Below, piece after piece: positions 42,836 to 51,363 of a DNA stretch of 54,964 bases. Location of the stretch: NCBI GenBank assembly GCA_947307295.1, contig CAMZIQ010000006.1, positions 1 through 54,964 on the forward strand. Direction: 5' to 3'. Origin of the DNA: an uncultured Pseudomonadota bacterium (GTDB lineage Bacteria; Pseudomonadota; Alphaproteobacteria; Rs-D84). The notes under the pieces are model-generated. The model was not told where the DNA came from and did not search any database. It was given only the letters and a program-made list of their open reading frames with translations. Position numbers and translations under genes: made by a program. Every line of letters starts with the position of its first letter. The stretch's first letter is position 1.

Positions 42836-43828
42836 ATGATGAATGAAAATAAACGTTTTATGGACCCAAATATTCCAGATGATATGGTTGCTAGTATTCG
42901 ACCAAAAACATTGGGTGATTTTATCGGACACGATGTTTTAAAACAAAATTTATCCGTGTTTGTGTCTGCTGCGCGCAGTCGTGGTGAAGCTATGGATCAT
43001 GTTTTACTTTATGGTCCTCCGGGATTGGGTAAAACTACTTTGGCACACATCGTTGCTAATGAATTGGGAACAAATTTTCGTGCAACGGCCGCGCCAATGT
43101 TGACTAAGCAAGGTGACTTGGCGGCTATTTTGACGGCTTTGGAACCTATGGATGTGTTGTTTATAGATGAGATACATCGTTTGCCAACAGCAATTGAAGA
43201 AGTTTTATATTCTGCAATGGAAGATTTTAAACTGGATATTATGTTAGGCGAAGGTCCAACGGCTAAATCTGTTCGTATTGATTTGCCACCGTTTACATTG
43301 GTTGGTGCAACAACCAGGACAGGTTTACTTTCTAATCCTTTGCGCGATAGATTTGGTATTGATTTAAGATTGAATTTTTATCCTGCTTCTGATTTAGCAA
43401 AAATCATTATACGCAGTGCAAATATTCTTGGTACAAAGATAGATGAAAACAGCGCAAAAATGTTGGCTCAATCTTCACGTGGTACTCCAAGAATCGCAAA
43501 TAGATTATTGAAAAGAGCCAGAGATTTTGCTTCGGCAATAAATAAAGATTATATTGATTCTGATATAATAAAAACTACTTTGTATCAGTTGCATATTGAT
43601 GAAGTTGGATTGGATGAAATAGATCGTGAATATATGACTGCAATTATTAAACATTATGCTGGTGGACCAGTTGGAATTGATAATTTGGCGGCGGCTTTAT
43701 CCGAACCAGCTGACACAATCGAAGATGTAATTGAACCGTATTTAATGCAACTTGGGTTTGTTCAAAGAACGCCGCGTGGTCGTGTTGTGACAGAAAGCGG
43801 TTATAGACATTTAGGAATTAATAAATAA
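42836..43828 (+). CDS. ruvB: Holliday junction branch migration helicase RuvB
   Basis: 330 residues, full length. AAA+ motor that drives branch migration with RuvA. Walker A is GPPGLGKTT (about 60-68), Walker B region LFIDEIHR, sensor GATTRTG, and the C-terminal winged helix ends QRTPRGRV. The N-terminus (FMDPNIPDD) lacks only the usual short disordered extension. ruvA and ruvC, often upstream, are not here; the preceding gene is the degenerate hydrolase. Confidence 0.97.
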   Translation: MMNENKRFMDPNIPDDMVASIRPKTLGDFIGHDVLKQNLSVFVSAARSRGEAMDHVLLYGPPGLGKTTLAHIVANELGTNFRATAAPMLTKQGDLAAILTALEPMDVLFIDEIHRLPTAIEEVLYSAMEDFKLDIMLGEGPTAKSVRIDLPPFTLVGATTRTGLLSNPLRDRFGIDLRLNFYPASDLAKIIIRSANILGTKIDENSAKMLAQSSRGTPRIANRLLKRARDFASAINKDYIDSDIIKTTLYQLHIDEVGLDEIDREYMTAIIKHYAGGPVGIDNLAAALSEPADTIEDVIEPYLMQLGFVQRTPRGRVVTESGYRHLGINK

Positions 43829-43851
43829 CTTTATTTTATTGGGTTAACATT

Positions 43852-44226
43852 ATGAAAAAAGAATATAAATTTAATTTTACTGTTGCGTATGCTGATACTG
43901 ATACAGAAGGTGTAATGTATCATGCTCGGTATATAGAAGTGGCAGAACGTGCACGTTTTAATTTTTCAAAAAATATGAAAATACCAGATGGAGATATTGG
44001 GTTTGTTGTGCGTGATTTAAATATTAAATATATGCATCCTTTATTATTGGGTGATGATTTTGTTGTACAGTCAGATTTTGTAAAAATTGGTGCAGCTTCA
44101 ATGACTATTGAACAAAAGTTCGTGAAAGATGATAAAATTTGTGCTATAATGAACATAACAATTGCGTATTTGGGGTCTGATATGCGACCAAAGGCGATAC
44201 CGGACAGTATACTGAATGCGTTATAA
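43852..44226 (+). CDS. ybgC: YbgC-type acyl-CoA thioesterase
   Basis: 124 residues, hotdog fold. The active-site segment YADTDTEGVMYHARYIEVAERAR matches the YbgC/4-hydroxybenzoyl-CoA thioesterase pattern with the catalytic Asp in its first loop. YbgC is the conserved first gene of the tol-pal cluster in proteobacteria and may act on phospholipid acyl groups. Here it also precedes tolQ, by 20 nt. Confidence 0.9.
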   Translation: MKKEYKFNFTVAYADTDTEGVMYHARYIEVAERARFNFSKNMKIPDGDIGFVVRDLNIKYMHPLLLGDDFVVQSDFVKIGAASMTIEQKFVKDDKICAIMNITIAYLGSDMRPKAIPDSILNAL

Positions 44227-44246
44227 TAAAATGGGGGAAATATAAA

Positions 44247-44738
44247 ATGGAGAATAGTTTTTCTTTGTTATCTTTATTTACAGGGCGTGATATTATGACG
44301 CTTTGTGTGTCTTTGGTTTTGGTTGCTGCTAGTATTATGTCTTGGGCGGTTATTATTGAAAAAATAAGATTATGGAATTTTCAAAAACGTAATCCTGTAT
44401 CTGTAAAATCTACGGATAATTTGGATACCGTTGTTGATAAATTAATCCGTCCGTTTGATAAGAATTTGTGGTTTTTGTCGATGGTTTCTTATGTTGCGCC
44501 CTTTATAGGTTTGTTTGGAACCGTATGGGGTGTTATGGATTCATTTGCTGCGATTGGCGTAAATCAATCGGTAAGTATTGGTGTTATTGCGCCTGGTTTG
44601 GCTGTTGCACTTGGAACTACGGCGTTAGGATTGATAGCGGCGGTGCCTGCGGCGATTGCTTATAATGTTTTTTCCAAAAAATCTGATGATTTGTACGATG
44701 CTTTGGATGACAAAGTTAAAGAATTAAAACATAAATAA
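44247..44738 (+). CDS. tolQ: Tol system proton channel subunit TolQ (short)
   Basis: 163 residues. TolQ/ExbB family inner-membrane protein that with TolR uses the proton gradient to energise TolA. Three membrane segments are visible: about 17-37, then SYVAPFIGLFGTVWGVMDSF (about 85-105) and GLAVALGTTALGLIAAVPAAIAY (about 115-140), the last two carrying the family signatures. TolQ is usually about 220-235 residues; the missing about 60 residues are from the cytoplasmic loop between segments 1 and 2. A GGGGGAAA-type site precedes the ATG. Overall call firm because tolR and tolA follow. Confidence 0.88.
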   Translation: MENSFSLLSLFTGRDIMTLCVSLVLVAASIMSWAVIIEKIRLWNFQKRNPVSVKSTDNLDTVVDKLIRPFDKNLWFLSMVSYVAPFIGLFGTVWGVMDSFAAIGVNQSVSIGVIAPGLAVALGTTALGLIAAVPAAIAYNVFSKKSDDLYDALDDKVKELKHK

Positions 44739-44750
44739 ACGGGAATAAAA

Positions 44751-45155
44751 ATGTCTAGAAGACGCTCTGGTAGAAGTGATGCAAATATGTCATTGACACC
44801 AATGATAGATATTATGACAACGTTGTTGGCGGTGTTTATGGTGACAACACCAATGATGACTACGGGTATAGATATAGAATTGCCACGTGCGGGAACTTCG
44901 GCTATGACTGGTAATGACCATGCTATTCAAATAAGTGTGGATTCGCGTGGAAACTATTATTTGTCAGACCAAAGGTTGTCCCGGGATGAAATAGTAAAAC
45001 GTGCAATCGCTATGCGTGGCGAAAACCCGAATCTTGCAATTACTTTAAGTGGTGATACGCATGCAGATTATGGTGCTGTGATGTCGATGATGGGTAAATT
45101 AAAAGACGTTGGTTTTCAACGCGTTGGTCTAAGAACACGACTTGATAATAAATAA
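44751..45155 (+). CDS. tolR: Tol system stator protein TolR
   Basis: 134 residues. One N-terminal membrane segment with the conserved proton-carrying aspartate Asp20 (MSLTPMIDIMTTLLAVF), then a small periplasmic domain with YYLSDQRLSRDEI and the typical GAVMSMMGKLKDVGF.RVGL end. It starts 12 nt after tolQ and its stop overlaps the tolA start by one base (TAATG). Confidence 0.92.
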   Translation: MSRRRSGRSDANMSLTPMIDIMTTLLAVFMVTTPMMTTGIDIELPRAGTSAMTGNDHAIQISVDSRGNYYLSDQRLSRDEIVKRAIAMRGENPNLAITLSGDTHADYGAVMSMMGKLKDVGFQRVGLRTRLDNK

Positions 45156-45901
45156 TGAAACAAAGTACGCAATTTCAAAGTGAAAATATGTTGATGTCTA
45201 TATTTGGACATCTGGTTTTGATTGCGATAATGACTATATCTTTTACGGTCGTGGTTGAACGTGCTAAATTAGTGACCCCAAATCGTATTGAAATAATAGA
45301 AATAGATTTAAAAAATGTGAAGGTTAGTGGTGATGAAACTAAGCTTTATAATACATCTGTTCCCCAGCAAAAAGATAATGAAAAAATAGATAAAAAAGCC
45401 GAAAGCAAAGAAATTATTCAAGATGAAAAAATTGACTTGAAACAACCAACTATGGTTGAAGATGAAAGTAAAAAATCAACTAAAGAAAAAACGCCAAAAA
45501 AAGATGAACAAAATAACGAAGATAAACCTGCTCCGCGTAAGAAAAAATTAGTTCGTGTTAATAGAGAGGTTTTGTCTTTGGATAGAACTATGACAATATC
45601 AGTTATTGATGCTTTGCGTGTTGCGTTGACAAGATGTTGGAATATTGATACGACTCGTCCTAACTTGGAAGATATACGTTTAACGGCTCATATAAAATTT
45701 TTACCAACTGGTGTTGTGGATAGATTATGGTTTGAATCTGAATCGCGTGCCGAAAGTGACCCTGATTTTGCGTATGTTTTGGAAACCGCCAAAGAGGCAA
45801 TTAAGGTTTGTTCGCCTTTTTCTATGTTGCCACGCAATGAATATGATACTTGGCGTGATACGACTGTGACGTTTTACCCGACGTCTGGTAAAGTTATGTA
45901 A
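45155..45901 (+). CDS. tolA: TolA-like periplasmic linker protein
   Basis: 248 residues. An N-terminal membrane segment (about 12-34) contains the conserved Ser-His pair type (SIFGHLVLI) that contacts TolQR. A Lys/Glu-rich helical or disordered linker (about 55-135) spans the periplasm, and the C-terminal 110 residues form a TolA/TonB-type domain with two cysteines (LTRCWNI, IKVCSPF). It is short beside the 350-420 residues of many TolA proteins. A terminator follows, so tolB and pal, the normal next genes, are not in this cluster. Confidence 0.85.
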   Translation: MKQSTQFQSENMLMSIFGHLVLIAIMTISFTVVVERAKLVTPNRIEIIEIDLKNVKVSGDETKLYNTSVPQQKDNEKIDKKAESKEIIQDEKIDLKQPTMVEDESKKSTKEKTPKKDEQNNEDKPAPRKKKLVRVNREVLSLDRTMTISVIDALRVALTRCWNIDTTRPNLEDIRLTAHIKFLPTGVVDRLWFESESRAESDPDFAYVLETAKEAIKVCSPFSMLPRNEYDTWRDTTVTFYPTSGKVM

Positions 45902-45925
45902 AAAATCGCCGTGATGGCGATTTTT
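45902..45925. terminator. Intrinsic terminator of tol operon and rnpB
   Basis: AAAATCGCC-GTGAT-GGCGATTTT; lies between convergent tolA and rnpB and works in both directions. Confidence 0.8.
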
Positions 45926-45930
45926 AATTT

Positions 45931-46256
45931 GCTGGGTGTTCAATAAGCCGGATTCTGTTCAGCCCAAATCGTGTCGAAACACAATAAGGGTTGCAAGCAT
46001 AATTAATCTGCCGATTGTGTTGCCACAAAAGGTCAAGCCCCCTACCCGATTCCGTATAACGATTGGGACGAATCTTGGAATCCTTTTTGGAGTTGCTGCA
46101 CATAGAGATTGCCCGTTTCACCGTAAATAAATACGCTCGTCTCTGTTGCTCTAATCGTCAGGTTGCCCCGCGTGGTCATTAGCCACTATGTTGTCCCAGC
46201 GCAGTCCGGACTTTCCTCTGAGTTGTGTTCATACGGTTGCCCGCGTCCAACCCAGC
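45931..46256 (-). ncRNA. rnpB: RNase P RNA
   Basis: About 326 nt on the minus strand. The 5' part carries GAGGAAAGTCCGGACT (universal P4 5' strand region) and the 3' part ACAGAATCCGGCTTA (P4 3' strand), and the ends GCTGGGT and ACCCAGC pair as helix P1. This is the catalytic RNA that matures tRNA 5' ends; the layout is the common type A. Open frames inside it are not genes. Confidence 0.96.
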
Positions 46257-46319
46257 TATGCTTTTTCACGCCCAGTATTTAAGAATATAGCATTTTGTTT
46301 TGATTTTTCAATGGTTTTA

Positions 46320-46535
46320 TTATTCGCCCATTGTTTTTGCTTCGTGTAAAACCTTGATTAGTGTTTCAGCAGCAATTTGGCGAATTTTATTAGCTAATGG
46401 TCTGACATTCATTGCTTCTGCCACAGCATCGCCGAAGTTTCGTGATATAGCTTCGATTTGTGTTGGAGCAATAACAAAAACATCGCTAGAAATTTCAGAT
46501 GTTTTAAGATTTTTAATATTTTCCTTCATAGTCAT
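46320..46535 (-). CDS. Small conserved-looking hypothetical protein
   Basis: 71 residues, soluble, mainly helical (EAISRNFGDAVAEAMNV, LANKIRQIAAETLIKVL). AAGAGAG precedes the ATG; a second ATG two codons later is possible. It lies between rnpB and the divergent large secreted protein gene. The regular amphipathic helices and the good ribosome site favour a real gene. No family recognised. Confidence 0.6.
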   Translation of the reverse strand: MTMKENIKNLKTSEISSDVFVIAPTQIEAISRNFGDAVAEAMNVRPLANKIRQIAAETLIKVLHEAKTMGE

Positions 46536-46639
46536 TCTCTCTTGTTTTTTATTTTTTTATATCAGCACTATCATATCACAAAAAAGAACAAAAAAAAATG
46601 AATAGTTGTATTTTTTTTCTTTACACGATTGTGTGAATT

Positions 46640-46671
46640 TTTGTACAGTACAAAGCGATAGGAGAAAAAGG
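46640..46671 (+). promoter_or_regulatory. Conserved upstream element of secreted repeat protein 1
   Basis: TTTTGTACAGTA, then AAAG and ATAGGAGAAAAAGG, repeated almost exactly at 48807-48839 before the next secreted protein. TACAGT may be a -10 box (TTACAC 17 nt upstream); TGTACAGTACA is also a perfect palindrome here. The AGGAGA part is the likely ribosome site. Confidence 0.5.
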
Positions 46672-46680
46672 TTAAAAGGA

Positions 46681-48732
46681 ATGGCTGTTTTCCGGGGGTT
46701 TTGTCATAAAATAAGGTATGTGTTATTCACATCGTTTTTTGGTCTTTTTGTGGCGTGTTTATTTCCGCATGTTTTGTTTGGGTATACGATAACATTTACG
46801 AATGGAAATGAAACAATGTGGGAACAAGATTGTCCTGATAATACAACAGTTACATTGGATCCTGTGGCTGGTATGTCAAATATACCTGTTAGTGGTCATG
46901 GTTGGGGTTTTAGTACATGGTTTAATGTCACTAATAATTCAGGCAGTTATACTGATGGTGCATCTGGCTTTTTGTGTAGTTCAAATATAACTTTGCGTGG
47001 AAGTTGGGTTAGAACAGCAGTACAATTTTGTTATTCACATTCGTCAGGGGGTAGTTATAGTCCACGTTGTTCTGTTACAGCTCAGGGTTATTCTAATGGT
47101 AGCTTAGGTAGAACATCTACCCGAGCTTTGGAGGCGCATGACGGTTGGGAACCATTAGGATGGATAATAGGTGATCCAAATAGTACATCAATATCTGATA
47201 TAGATGATTCTGTTCTGACTGCGCATGCGATACAGCCGGTCCCATCGCCAGCTGCTGATCAAGATAAGCTTTACTATTATGCATTATATAGGCGTAATCC
47301 TACTGTCGCATACAACGGTAATGGCGCGGATAGTGGTTCTGTTTCTGCGACAAATTGTTCGCCTGAACAATATTATAATGCAAGTGGTGCAGCGACAACT
47401 AATTCTGAATGTGTGCTCGCATCAAATGAAAATGGTTTTGTTAAGAATGGTTATTATGTGTTTGCAGGATGGAACACAGCGGCTAATGGTACTGGCACAA
47501 CGTATGCTGCAGGAGATACTTATACTGTACCTGCTATATGGGGAACACCTGTGTTATATGCAAAATGGGCACAATGTTCGTGTACGAACGGAAATAATTC
47601 AACGTGTGGTGGCACACCTTCGATTACAAATAATACGTGTAGTTATGATTGGACGTGTGACGCTGGTTATGATGACGGTGATGGAAACACAAATGGAACG
47701 GTATATGCAAGTGCTGCTGGCATCGGACCTGTACAGGCACCTGATTGTTTACCGATTAATCTTAAGTATACGTTGACAGTGGATAAGAACGGCGGAACAG
47801 GAAATGTGACTGTACGATATAGAACGAATGAATCAACAAGTGATAATACTAACAATGTATTTAGTGTCACAGGACTTGGTGATGGTGATAGTGTGACAAT
47901 GCCGGCCTTGGGTGCGCCTGATAATACATTAACATTGACCGGGTATGGTTTTAGGCAATGGGAATGTTTTGATTCTAATGATGATCGGGTAGTTTTGGAT
48001 GCTAATAATACGTTTGTTATGCCTTCGGATAGTGTGACTTGTACTGCACAGTGGGCAAGTTGTGAATGTATTGAAGGTACTGGGGTAACAACAGGAAGTT
48101 GTGCCGCTGTTTTGCAAAACAATCAATGTGTTTTTAATTGGTTGTGTCAGGACATGTATTATGGTGCGCAATCAATAACCACTTCAACAACCCCCTACAC
48201 CGCCAGTTGTACTTTGTGTCCGGAAAATTATCGCGCTGGTTCAGATTTTCCGCGAACATTAATAACGGATTGTTATGGCGATAGAAATCGTGCATGGACT
48301 GGTGGTCAAACATCATGTTTTAACAGTACGTATTTACAGGCTAATAATATAGATTTAACAAATTGTAATGTTAATTCGTCCTCGTGTAATTCTTGTTCTG
48401 TAAACCCTTGTCCTTATACGGTTTATTCTAATGCGACTGGTGATGGTGACGGAACACTTAGGGGTGGTTGTGCAACAAACAACGACGATTGTCAGCAAAC
48501 AATTGCTACATTGGTTGCAAATACTGGTTATCATGCAAATGGCACCGTATCATGTGATCCGAATGTGATTAATTTAATATGGAATGATAATAATTCTACA
48601 TCTGGTCCAGTATCACAACCTGCATCATGTATTTATGGAACAGTTAATGGTATAAACCCGATAGCCCAACCAACAAAAACAGATAATCTATTTTTGGGAT
48701 GGGGTATTAGTGGCAGTCAACCAGGACCATAA
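46681..48732 (+). CDS. Secreted InlB-repeat protein 1
   Basis: 683 residues from ATG 46681. The N-terminus MAVFRGFCHKIRYVLFTS is a long basic-hydrophobic export signal shared with the next gene. The body contains InlB B-repeat-like (Flg_new/Listeria-Bacteroides) units, for example GYYVFAGWNTAANGTGTTY ending LYAKW, and a second starting TVDKNGGTGNV ending CTAQW, each followed by a Cys-rich CxC..G....C segment. It closes with a module containing CIYG, PIAQPT and FLGWGI that recurs at the ends of the next two proteins. Likely a surface or exported adhesin-type protein; no barrel or anchor is seen. Confidence 0.82.
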   Translation: MAVFRGFCHKIRYVLFTSFFGLFVACLFPHVLFGYTITFTNGNETMWEQDCPDNTTVTLDPVAGMSNIPVSGHGWGFSTWFNVTNNSGSYTDGASGFLCSSNITLRGSWVRTAVQFCYSHSSGGSYSPRCSVTAQGYSNGSLGRTSTRALEAHDGWEPLGWIIGDPNSTSISDIDDSVLTAHAIQPVPSPAADQDKLYYYALYRRNPTVAYNGNGADSGSVSATNCSPEQYYNASGAATTNSECVLASNENGFVKNGYYVFAGWNTAANGTGTTYAAGDTYTVPAIWGTPVLYAKWAQCSCTNGNNSTCGGTPSITNNTCSYDWTCDAGYDDGDGNTNGTVYASAAGIGPVQAPDCLPINLKYTLTVDKNGGTGNVTVRYRTNESTSDNTNNVFSVTGLGDGDSVTMPALGAPDNTLTLTGYGFRQWECFDSNDDRVVLDANNTFVMPSDSVTCTAQWASCECIEGTGVTTGSCAAVLQNNQCVFNWLCQDMYYGAQSITTSTTPYTASCTLCPENYRAGSDFPRTLITDCYGDRNRAWTGGQTSCFNSTYLQANNIDLTNCNVNSSSCNSCSVNPCPYTVYSNATGDGDGTLRGGCATNNDDCQQTIATLVANTGYHANGTVSCDPNVINLIWNDNNSTSGPVSQPASCIYGTVNGINPIAQPTKTDNLFLGWGISGSQPGP

Positions 48733-48806
48733 AAACAACAAGGAAAATAAAAAAAGAAAATAATGTAAAAACAAGGGAACTTTTTGCTGGACATAATTAT
48801 AAGTAA

Positions 48807-48839
48807 TTTTGTACAGTAAAAAGTAATAGGAGAAAAAGG
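48807..48839 (+). promoter_or_regulatory. Conserved upstream element of secreted repeat protein 2
   Basis: Near-copy of 46640-46671: TTTTGTACAGTA and AATAGGAGAAAAAGG. TGGACA lies 18 nt before TACAGT, giving a fair promoter. Confidence 0.5.
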
Positions 48840-48849
48840 AATATCAAAA

Positions 48850-51261
48850 GTGGCTGTTTTTTGGCATTTTTACCGTAAAATAAGGTATGTGTTATTCACA
48901 TCGTTGGTGTGTATTGTGTCGACTATTGATGCTTCGAGAGGAGTTAATATGTATCCAAGCTGTCCTGATGGCAGTTTTAGCGTCCTCGATTCAGTTCAAA
49001 ATTTTACTTATCCCTCTGGCAAATGTTATGTTTGTCCAATAGGGGCGTATGATAAGACAAATAATCATTATATTGAACCAAACAAAAGTGATTGTCGCAT
49101 TTGTACAGCCGGCACAATAACAGCGGGTACTGGCACAACAACTAATGATGGCGATGGAGGAACTATAACAGGTCAACCGTGTACAGCGTGTCCTAATGCC
49201 GGTGGGGTGAATGGTTGGAAAACTGTCACTTGGGCATACAAGGTTTTGGACGATGAGGGAACACCACGAGGGATGTGTGATGCTGATAATGGACCTTGTA
49301 ACCTTGGGTATGTGACCGGTTTGTGTGAAATTAATCAGTGTAGTGTTGGATATACTTTGGGAACAAATTTCAATTTGGGAAGCGATGGTTCAGAGGCGCT
49401 TGCTGTTATAAGAGTTGTGGACCAATGGGATGGTAGTTCTTCCGAATGTTATCATGGCGGATATGAACAAAGAGAAATTGGATCGCTGGGTGGACAGCCA
49501 GCATACACGATTGAATACGTTACTTCAACCGACGAAAGTAATTGTACAAGCGATTATAATGGTATGAATTATGATGATTGGAAAGCTGTCTTTTCTAGTG
49601 GTGCTGTAGGTGGAATATCGGTGTGTAGCAGTACGTATGGAAGCGCAAATGCTACAGGAACACCAAATGTTTCAAGTGCAGGTAAATATTGTTGGTGTAA
49701 GGCAACAGGGTATACAAAAAGTTCTGGAAATTACACTGGAGAATTGTTTGCTGTGTCTGATACACCGTGGGTGATGGGGAATGCATATACTAATAGCTCT
49801 GGGTGTTCAAGTGCTTGCGCGGCGAAATGCGCAGAAGCCGCTAGGGCAGATTCTTCATTTCGTAATGTTGCATTTAAAGATACTCAGACACCTGCGCAAG
49901 TTGTGTTTGATACCGTATGTAGTCCGAATACCTATACTATCGCTTATAATTTAGATGGTGGTACTTATGGTGCAAGTCATCCAACGTCTGCTGTGTATAA
50001 CGAAGTGTTTAATGTTTCTAATCCAACACGGTCTGGGTATACGTTTGCGGGTTGGCAAATTAGCGGAATGGATGGCGGGACACATTATTATGGAAGTTCG
50101 GCAAGTTCTTTGAATTCGTTTTCTGGTTCTAATACAATAATTGCTAAGCTGACCCATTTCAAAAATTTACGTTCTACTTCGGGAACTGTGACATTTACGG
50201 CACGGTGGTGTCAAAATTGTGTGGCAGGTTCCCATTGTACTTGCAGTTTAACGGCAGGGGTTGGTTCTTGTACTTATGCAACAGGTGCTGATTCTGGATA
50301 TATTGTGACGAGTGGTTCTGGAACTTATGCGCCACAATGTACAGCGATAAATTGTCCGGCTGGTGAATATTTTAGCACTACGGCGAATGCTTGCAAGGCG
50401 TGTGTGGCTGGTTCGTATAGTAATGGCGGAAGCGTCACCAGTTGCAGTATGTGTAATTCAGGTAATGGTGGATATTTAACCTTGTACCCTGGTTCTACCA
50501 GTAGTGATTGCGTTGCTTGCAGTAATGGTAATGCTGTGACCAGCTGGACTAATCCTGATTATTGGTATAATGGAACTGTTTCCGGAACAACAGAAAACAC
50601 CGTATCAGAATTGTGCAGTATTTCTGGTTGTAATACTGGATATACTCTTTCCAGTTCCAGATACGATAAGGATATTTTAGCTAATAACGGGACTGGTCGT
50701 GAATATATTAATATTTATGACGGAGAATATATATATAATTCTGGTGAGGCTCGTGACGAAGAAGGTGGGCTTTATGGTTTAACGAATCGTGGACAGTGGG
50801 GTGTTTCGTTTAGTTATAATAACAGTACATCTGTTATTCTGGGCGATTCAATGTGCAGTGTATCTAGTGCCACACCGCCAAGCACAACTTCGGGCAATTA
50901 TTGTTGGTGCAGAATGACTGGGCTTTTGAAAGATAACGTGATTGAACCAGCTGCTTATTCAGCATGGGTGTTGTTGGGTAGTGATTCTTCTTGTACAAGA
51001 ACTTGTGCATCTGACTGTTCGAAAGCTTTTCAAGATGATGTAGATTTCAGGGGTAAATTAAATGATAATGTATTTTTCGGTAAGTTTTGGTGCAGACCAA
51101 ATATGATTAAGTTGTCGTGGGATGAAGCTGGTGGAACACCAGATAGAGAAATCCCAGATATGTGTTATTATGGGACTACTGCGGGACACATTGGCGACAT
51201 AAGTCCGATTCAACAGCCAACCCGGAATAATCATATATTCCTTGGCTGGTCAATACAATAA
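48850..51261 (+). CDS. Secreted Cys-rich InlB-repeat protein 2
   Basis: 803 residues starting with GTG 48850 (about 12 nt after AGGAGAAAAAGG, spacing long). The signal region MAVFWHFYRKIRYVLFTS parallels the preceding gene; 30 bases coding for it are identical (46707-46736 and 48876-48905). The body is rich in Cys, Gly, Ser and Thr with ephrin-receptor-like Cys motifs (CYVCPIGAYD, CKACVAGSYSNGGSV) and one InlB B-repeat (YTIAYNLDGGTYGA to FTARWC, about 355-445). The C-terminal 50 residues repeat the CYYG, PIQQPT, FLGWSI module. Probably an exported surface protein. Confidence 0.82.
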   Translation: MAVFWHFYRKIRYVLFTSLVCIVSTIDASRGVNMYPSCPDGSFSVLDSVQNFTYPSGKCYVCPIGAYDKTNNHYIEPNKSDCRICTAGTITAGTGTTTNDGDGGTITGQPCTACPNAGGVNGWKTVTWAYKVLDDEGTPRGMCDADNGPCNLGYVTGLCEINQCSVGYTLGTNFNLGSDGSEALAVIRVVDQWDGSSSECYHGGYEQREIGSLGGQPAYTIEYVTSTDESNCTSDYNGMNYDDWKAVFSSGAVGGISVCSSTYGSANATGTPNVSSAGKYCWCKATGYTKSSGNYTGELFAVSDTPWVMGNAYTNSSGCSSACAAKCAEAARADSSFRNVAFKDTQTPAQVVFDTVCSPNTYTIAYNLDGGTYGASHPTSAVYNEVFNVSNPTRSGYTFAGWQISGMDGGTHYYGSSASSLNSFSGSNTIIAKLTHFKNLRSTSGTVTFTARWCQNCVAGSHCTCSLTAGVGSCTYATGADSGYIVTSGSGTYAPQCTAINCPAGEYFSTTANACKACVAGSYSNGGSVTSCSMCNSGNGGYLTLYPGSTSSDCVACSNGNAVTSWTNPDYWYNGTVSGTTENTVSELCSISGCNTGYTLSSSRYDKDILANNGTGREYINIYDGEYIYNSGEARDEEGGLYGLTNRGQWGVSFSYNNSTSVILGDSMCSVSSATPPSTTSGNYCWCRMTGLLKDNVIEPAAYSAWVLLGSDSSCTRTCASDCSKAFQDDVDFRGKLNDNVFFGKFWCRPNMIKLSWDEAGGTPDREIPDMCYYGTTAGHIGDISPIQQPTRNNHIFLGWSIQ

Positions 51262-51363
51262 GTCAATAAAATAAAGATTGTAAAGGAAACAAATTAGAAA
51301 AAACAAGAAAACGAATAAAGAAATAAGAAAACAAATAAAACAACAAAGGAAAGGAAAAAAAAC

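Noticed and set aside
45924..46130. Open frames on both strands
   Set aside because: They lie inside the RNase P RNA, whose conserved segments explain the sequence.
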